From Anaeramoeba flamelloides (lineage: Eukaryota; Metamonada; Anaeramoebidae), in NCBI GenBank assembly GCA_027625915.1, contig JANTQA010000047.1, positions 6,944,001 to 7,008,000 of the forward strand: 64,000 nt of DNA, read 5' to 3'. The notes under the pieces are model-generated. The model made no database searches, had not been told where the DNA came from, and saw only the letters and a program-made list of their open reading frames with translations. Made by a program: the position numbers and the translations under genes. Positions 59,751 to 64,000 of the stretch are shown here, piece by piece (the first letter of the stretch is position 1; each line of letters starts with the position of its first letter).

Positions 59751-60181
59751 TTAATTGAGGGTTTTTTCGATTTCATTAAGTTCTTCGTTTGTTTTTGAGG
59801 AAAAAATTTTCATGATTTTGTCGTTGATTTCCAAATATTGCTTTAATAATTTTGTAGATAATTTTTTTTTCTGATCCAAAACAGAAAAATGACATGACAT
59901 GCTTTTCATCGTCATTTTTTCTGTTTCCAGACCTGTTAATCTTCTTTGCAATAATGTTTCAAGTTCATTGTATTTTCGTCTTTGGATGGCTCTTTCATTT
60001 TTTAAACACTCAATTGAATATAAAATTTCAGCATTTTTTGTTTCTAAAGCATTTTCAAAAAGTACCTCAATTAAATTAATTTTGTCAATTATCTTTTGTT
60101 CAAATTTTGTGTTTGATAAAGAACGGACTGATTCCTTCATAGATGTGATTTCATCATCAAAATTTTCTTCTGTCTCGCCAT
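59751..60181 (-). CDS. Small coiled-coil protein, 5' exon(s) not found
   Basis: The last exon starts after a TATATATAG acceptor at 60182 and runs in frame to TAA at 59751. It begins DGETEENFDDEITS before the first in-frame Met at 60140. From that Met it is 129 residues, almost all predicted helix, with heptad-like Leu/Ile spacing (IDKINLIEVLFENALETKNA, LETLLQRRLTGLE, LSTKLLKQYLEINDKI). No signal peptide or membrane span. The sequence resembles small coiled-coil subunits of cytoskeletal, kinetochore or synaptonemal complexes in general form only; I do not recognise a family. If the ATG at 60140 is used, the gene is complete; the acidic in-frame extension behind a good acceptor argues for an upstream exon. 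Confidence 0.5.
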
Positions 60182-60694
60182 CTATATATATTGTTAGTTT
60201 TTATTTACAAATTAAAAGATTAAAATTCTGAAAATTTGAGTATTTTTTAAATTTTTAAGAGAAATTTTCCTTAATTTTGATTAAGGAATGATATATGTAT
60301 ATTAAAATAATAACCTTTATTTTGATTTAATACATTATGTAGAAGTATAAAATATTTTCAAATTAACAAAAGATATTCCTCCATTTTTTGAGATCCGTTT
60401 TTTTTTTTTTCAGAATTATTTTATGTAATTTATCTAATCGGTTTTATTTGGGGGGGTTATTTCATGGTTTTCATCTAGCATAATAGAAATTATTTAATTT
60501 CTGTTCTGAAATAAATTTTTTTGATAATTTGTTTTTTTTTATAAAATTAACATCAAAAGTAAAAATATTAAACTAAAATATGTGACAAGTAATTATACCA
60601 ATTAAATCACCTAGAAACAGATAACACAAACAGGGGGGGGGGATAAAGGAATTTCAAGGTGTATGTGTATTAGCCAGATTAGTTTAATATACTC
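60182..60694. other. AT-rich spacer with poly-G runs
   Basis: Contains a run of seven G near 60450 and a run of nearly ten G at about 60634-60642, unusual in this AT-rich DNA. No gene seen. Confidence 0.5.
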
Positions 60695-61239
60695 TATTTC
60701 CAAGAAAGTTGGGCAAATTATTTTCAAAATATATTTATTAAAACCAATCTTCAAAACAGTATTCAAATATCCAAAATTATTAACTATCATTTATTGAATC
60801 TTGATAATAATTCAATTGTTTTATTAGTATTGTTTTACAGAAATAAAAGATATTAAATTTTCTGATCTCGGTTTTATTTGATATTGTTTAGGGGGTTAAA
60901 ATTGATGTTTATTATATTCTTTTTGATCGAAAAACTCGTTTTCAAAACTTTTTTAATCTCAAAAACTTTTCAAATAGAATTAAAAATATATAACTGTATT
61001 TCGTTGTTTAAAAAATCATTTGTATCCTTTCTATATTTCCAGTTTTTTTTTATTGAAATAAGTCTTAGATTGTTTTCACCAAAAAAAGTACTAGTTTTTT
61101 TTTCATTTTTTTGGAAATATTTCAACAGGTATATGTTGAAATAAATACCTTATTCGTTGATTCAATCAGTATTAATATTAAACTTAATATGGTCTTGTCA
61201 ATAAACGAATTCATCCACTAACAAAGATGATTTTTTATG

Positions 61240-61277
<38 letters not shown>

Positions 61278-61297
61278 GCCCCACTTTTTGGGATATA
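60695..61297 (+). mobile_element. TIR element R5, copy 2
   Basis: Direct-orientation match to 28073-28662 over its length. Left end TATTTCCAAGAAAGTTGGGC; right end ...GCCCCACTTTTTGGGATATA, roughly its complement. An (AT)n tract of about 30 bp at 61244-61274 replaces the short sequence found there in copy 1. Confidence 0.83.
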
Positions 61298-61659
61298 CCT
61301 TAGTGAAAAACAAATTATGTATGTTACCATATTGTATAGGGTTCGAAATGAAAATTATAAAATATTAAAAATAGATGTTTATTAACAAATTATGAGACAA
61401 ATTAAAATATAAGATTTTGCAGAATCAGAAAAAGAAATAATGAAAACTAAAACTATTTTTTATCAAAGTAGCCAAATTGTTTTGATTAAAAAACTTTTTT
61501 TGATTTTTACAACATCTTCTATTTTCAAATTTCACTTTCGTAATTCATTTTCGTTAAAAATATAACCTAAAAAGACGACTGGTCTTGAAATTTTAAACAA
61601 GGCAAATATTTAATCTCGTCTTTTTGTTCCGTAATTTATTTTCTGTGATTAATATTATG

Positions 61660-62163
61660 TATAGTAGTGAAAAGATATACCCAACATTAAAATAATCCCT
61701 TACAAGAATTTTAATTGTTAAAATTAGGAAAATTGTTGTTTAATTACAAATATTATCAATCAAATCCTTTTTATAAATAACCAAATTTTTTATGAACCTG
61801 GTAATAAACCTTCCTAAAGTTCATTAAAGTAGGGTGTATATAGAATACTCAAGTTTTTGTTTTATAGCATAAGTAAATCTACTTTTTTTGAAAAACAATT
61901 GAGTTTTATAGAGATTTGTCTAAGAGTTTGGAAAATAATAATTTTTATTCTTGTTTTTTGATTGATTGGGTTTTGGGCAATGTGTAATTTCGTTAGTAAT
62001 CATTCTAATAAGTGGAACAAGTTATAATTTTAAAAGTTTGATTCTCAAAAAATAGAGGATTTGATTTTAATTATTTGCAATTAAACAACAATTTTCCTAA
62101 TATTAACAATTAAAAATCTTGTCAGGGATTATTTTCATGTATGGTATTTTTTTCACAGCTATA
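61660..62163. mobile_element. MITE family R3, copy 5 (best preserved)
   Basis: About 500 bp, bounded by TATAGTAGTGAAAA and TTTTCACAGCTATA. The arms are inverted repeats of 70-80 bp: AATTAGGAAAATTGTTGTTT on the left pairs with AAACAACAATTTTCCTAATA on the right. No coding capacity. Confidence 0.88.
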
Positions 62164-63542
62164 ATTAATATTCTGTTAACGTATTCGTAAAAAGACTACT
62201 GATCTTGAAAATTTAACCAAAGATCTAATTTGGAATTTCTGTGCCTTAATTCATTTTCTACAAAAATATTAGTTAGCCCCCTATTTTGTCATAAAGTGTT
62301 TTTCTTCTGCTTTCAGTTATTTTAAGTGAACTGTATAAATAAAGATAGAATTAAGGGTTTTAAATCTTTTATTTTGGTTTTGTTATCCAAGAAAATTTAT
62401 TTTATTAATTGAAGATATGAAAAAAAAAGATCTTCAAATTGATTTTGTATTTGTTCAACAAACCCTGTTATTAGATATGTTATATTCGCGAAAAAATAGT
62501 ATTTCTCCTGAAAACAATCTATTTTATTTGCTATAAATATTTACACGTGAAAGTCCGTATTTATTTGCAAAAAAAACAGTCTTTTTAAGAAAAAAATAGT
62601 CTTTTGCGAACAAGTAAAAATATCCACGAATTTGTCACATTTGAATTTAATACTCTATTGTGTATCACACTTTTAAAAAAAGATGGCTAATATTGAAGTT
62701 TAAAGGGATAAAAGGTTGGTTGAACATCTTTGTTTACTACGTTGCAAGTCCAAAATAAATTCTGAAAATTAAAGTTCGCAAAAACTACATATTGGATTTC
62801 AGTTATATATCTTTTATAAATTATTTTTTCAAAGTTATGATAATTTTATGTCATTAAGATAAGATAGCTATTAAACTCATTAAGATTCGAATACCCTCCT
62901 TGTTCAAAAATACCTACTTTTCAAAAAAATACCTATTTTAAGGGTATTTTTTTTTTTTTCAAATAAGTTCCAATGAACGAATTTTCGATTGAACATTAAG
63001 TAACAAAAAATAATAAATATTAAAACAATTTGCAGAAAAAAAATGTGAATGTATATATAAAAACTCAAATATGATTAAAAATAAAATGATAAAAAATATA
63101 TACCAAAAACAGAAAAAAAATCATTTTTTCAATTTAAATTAGCGATATCTTTTGATTTAAATATTTTGTGCTATTTTAAAATTGAAAAAAGATGATTCTT
63201 TTTAAAATTATTAAAAAAATCTACTGAAAATTATCTCTCCGCAAAGCCAAATAAAAATTTCAAAAATTTTACAATTAAAAATGAAAAAAAATATTACTGA
63301 AAATTTTCATTTTTTTTTTTCAATTCCAATTAGTATCTAATCAAGTTGGAAACCTTTTTCAAAATTGTTCTGTATTATAATGTTTATTATGTGAGTGTAT
63401 TTCAAAATTACAAAATTTAGAGTTTTTTTTTTGAAAAAATTTTCCGAGTTAGGAACTGAAATCAGATTGTCCATTAGGGTTCTTTGTTCACCTCAACACA
63501 ATACCACATGACAAAAATAGAAACCAAACAAATCAAAAGAAA
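62164..63542. other. AT-rich spacer, no gene seen
   Basis: No splice-supported exon; long A/T runs. Confidence 0.5.
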
Positions 63543-64000
63543 TCACCAATTACAATCTATTTCTAAGAAAACTCTCTTTGTAAAAGATAAAAAAGGAAAA
63601 TGAAGATTGTGATGTGACAATTTTTTCCTTTTTATTATGAAAAAACTCCGACATTGATATTTGATGAAATTTAGTTTATTCCAGCAGGAGCCAAAGCAAA
63701 AAAAATATTTTTTTATTACAAGCCATAAAAGAACCACAAAAGCCACCGAAAGACAAAAAGAAAAAAATATTGGAAAAGGAAAATGGTGATTCAAACCTGA
63801 TAAAAAGATGGTTGAAAAGTTTGATGCTTTTTTGATATTATTTTTACGAATACCACCAGAAGAATTGCCGGAGGATCCACTGTCAGATTCTGATCCATTT
63901 GATTTGGATTGGGTGCGATTATTAGAATTTTGGGATTGATTTTCAGGGTTTTGGATTTTCACTACTAAAAGCTGATACAAATAGTTCTCTTTCACCTTGA
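63543..64000 (-). CDS. Unrecognised gene cut by the right edge
   Basis: The minus-strand frame enters at the window edge as KVKENYLYQLLVVKIQ. It continues through a Ser/Asn/Gly-rich linker (GSESDSGSSGNSSGG) to IKKASNFSTIFLS. It may be spliced at GTTTGA after 63797, or read on through a hydrophobic stretch (FPIFFSFCLSVAFVVLLWLV) that could be a membrane span to a stop at 63543. The first 200 bases are richer in GC and clearly coding-like; the rest is pyrimidine-rich and could be intron. The start lies outside the window and no family is recognised. Confidence 0.5.
   Translation of the reverse strand, partial: KVKENYLYQLLVVKIQNPENQSQNSNNRTQSKSNGSESDSGSSGNSSGGIRKNNIKKASNFSTIFLSGLNHHFPFPIFFSFCLSVAFVVLLWLVIKKYFFCFGSCWNKLNFIKYQCRSFFIIKRKKLSHHNLHFPFLSFTKRVFLEIDCNW

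Noticed and set aside
60878-61144. 88-codon plus-strand frame
   Set aside because: Lies within the R5 element and is not conserved as a frame in the other copy.
1-64000. LTR elements, Polintons or other virus-like elements
   Set aside because: No reverse transcriptase, integrase, capsid or long terminal direct repeats were recognised.

Overview
The window is very AT-rich nuclear DNA from a eukaryote. It has long A and T homopolymers, (AT)n tracts and genes split by short GT-AG introns, most with GTAA-type donors. An intact [FeFe]-hydrogenase maturase, HydG, with a plausible organelle-targeting presequence points to an anaerobic protist with hydrogenosome-like organelles. Glu/Lys/Asn low-complexity inserts, ankyrin proteins and Ras/Rab GTPases fit an amoeboid metamonad such as Anaeramoeba. 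That is a best guess; anaerobic fungi and other anaerobic protists are not excluded. No rRNA, tRNA, CRISPR or bacterial-style operon was seen.

Layout. 1-2361 (-): ankyrin-repeat protein cut by the left edge. 2.4-9.8 kb: repeats and nested TIR elements, with one unrecognised terminal exon. 9.9-10.6 kb (-): PP1 inhibitor-2-like protein. 10.9-18 kb: TIR elements and AT-rich spacer. 18.2-20.6 kb (-): nuclear-type protein with an E2F/DP-like winged helix. 21.1-22.1 kb: two MITE copies. 24.1-27.0 kb (+): HydG in six exons. 27.7-32 kb: several MITEs. 32.5-34.0 kb (+): Rab11-like GTPase in four exons. 34.2-35.8 kb (+): unrecognised spliced candidate gene. 38.5-39.4 kb (-): HUS1. 40.3-40.9 kb (-): Ras. 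41-45.5 kb: scattered candidate exons. 45.8-51.4 kb (-): p24/TMED2-like cargo receptor split by a roughly 5-kb intron that holds repeats and TIR elements. 53.9-55.3 kb (-): ALG2 mannosyltransferase. 56-62 kb: MITEs and a small coiled-coil gene (-). 63.5-64.0 kb (-): gene cut by the right edge.

The recognised genes do unrelated jobs: hydrogenase maturation; secretory and vesicle traffic (p24, Rab11, ALG2); signalling (Ras, PP1 inhibitor); and DNA-damage checkpoint or cell cycle (HUS1, E2F-like). They are separated by kilobases, as in an ordinary eukaryotic chromosome.

The strongest unannotated signal is the mobile DNA. At least eight families of terminal-inverted-repeat elements without a recognisable transposase are present, several in two to five copies and some at TA target sites. 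One family has arrays of a TATCGCGATA-like palindrome inside both ends; one copy sits inside an older inverted-repeat element and another inside the p24 intron. I found no convincing new multigene system. Several coding-like exon islands in the spacers could not be named. All repeat comparisons were made by eye.
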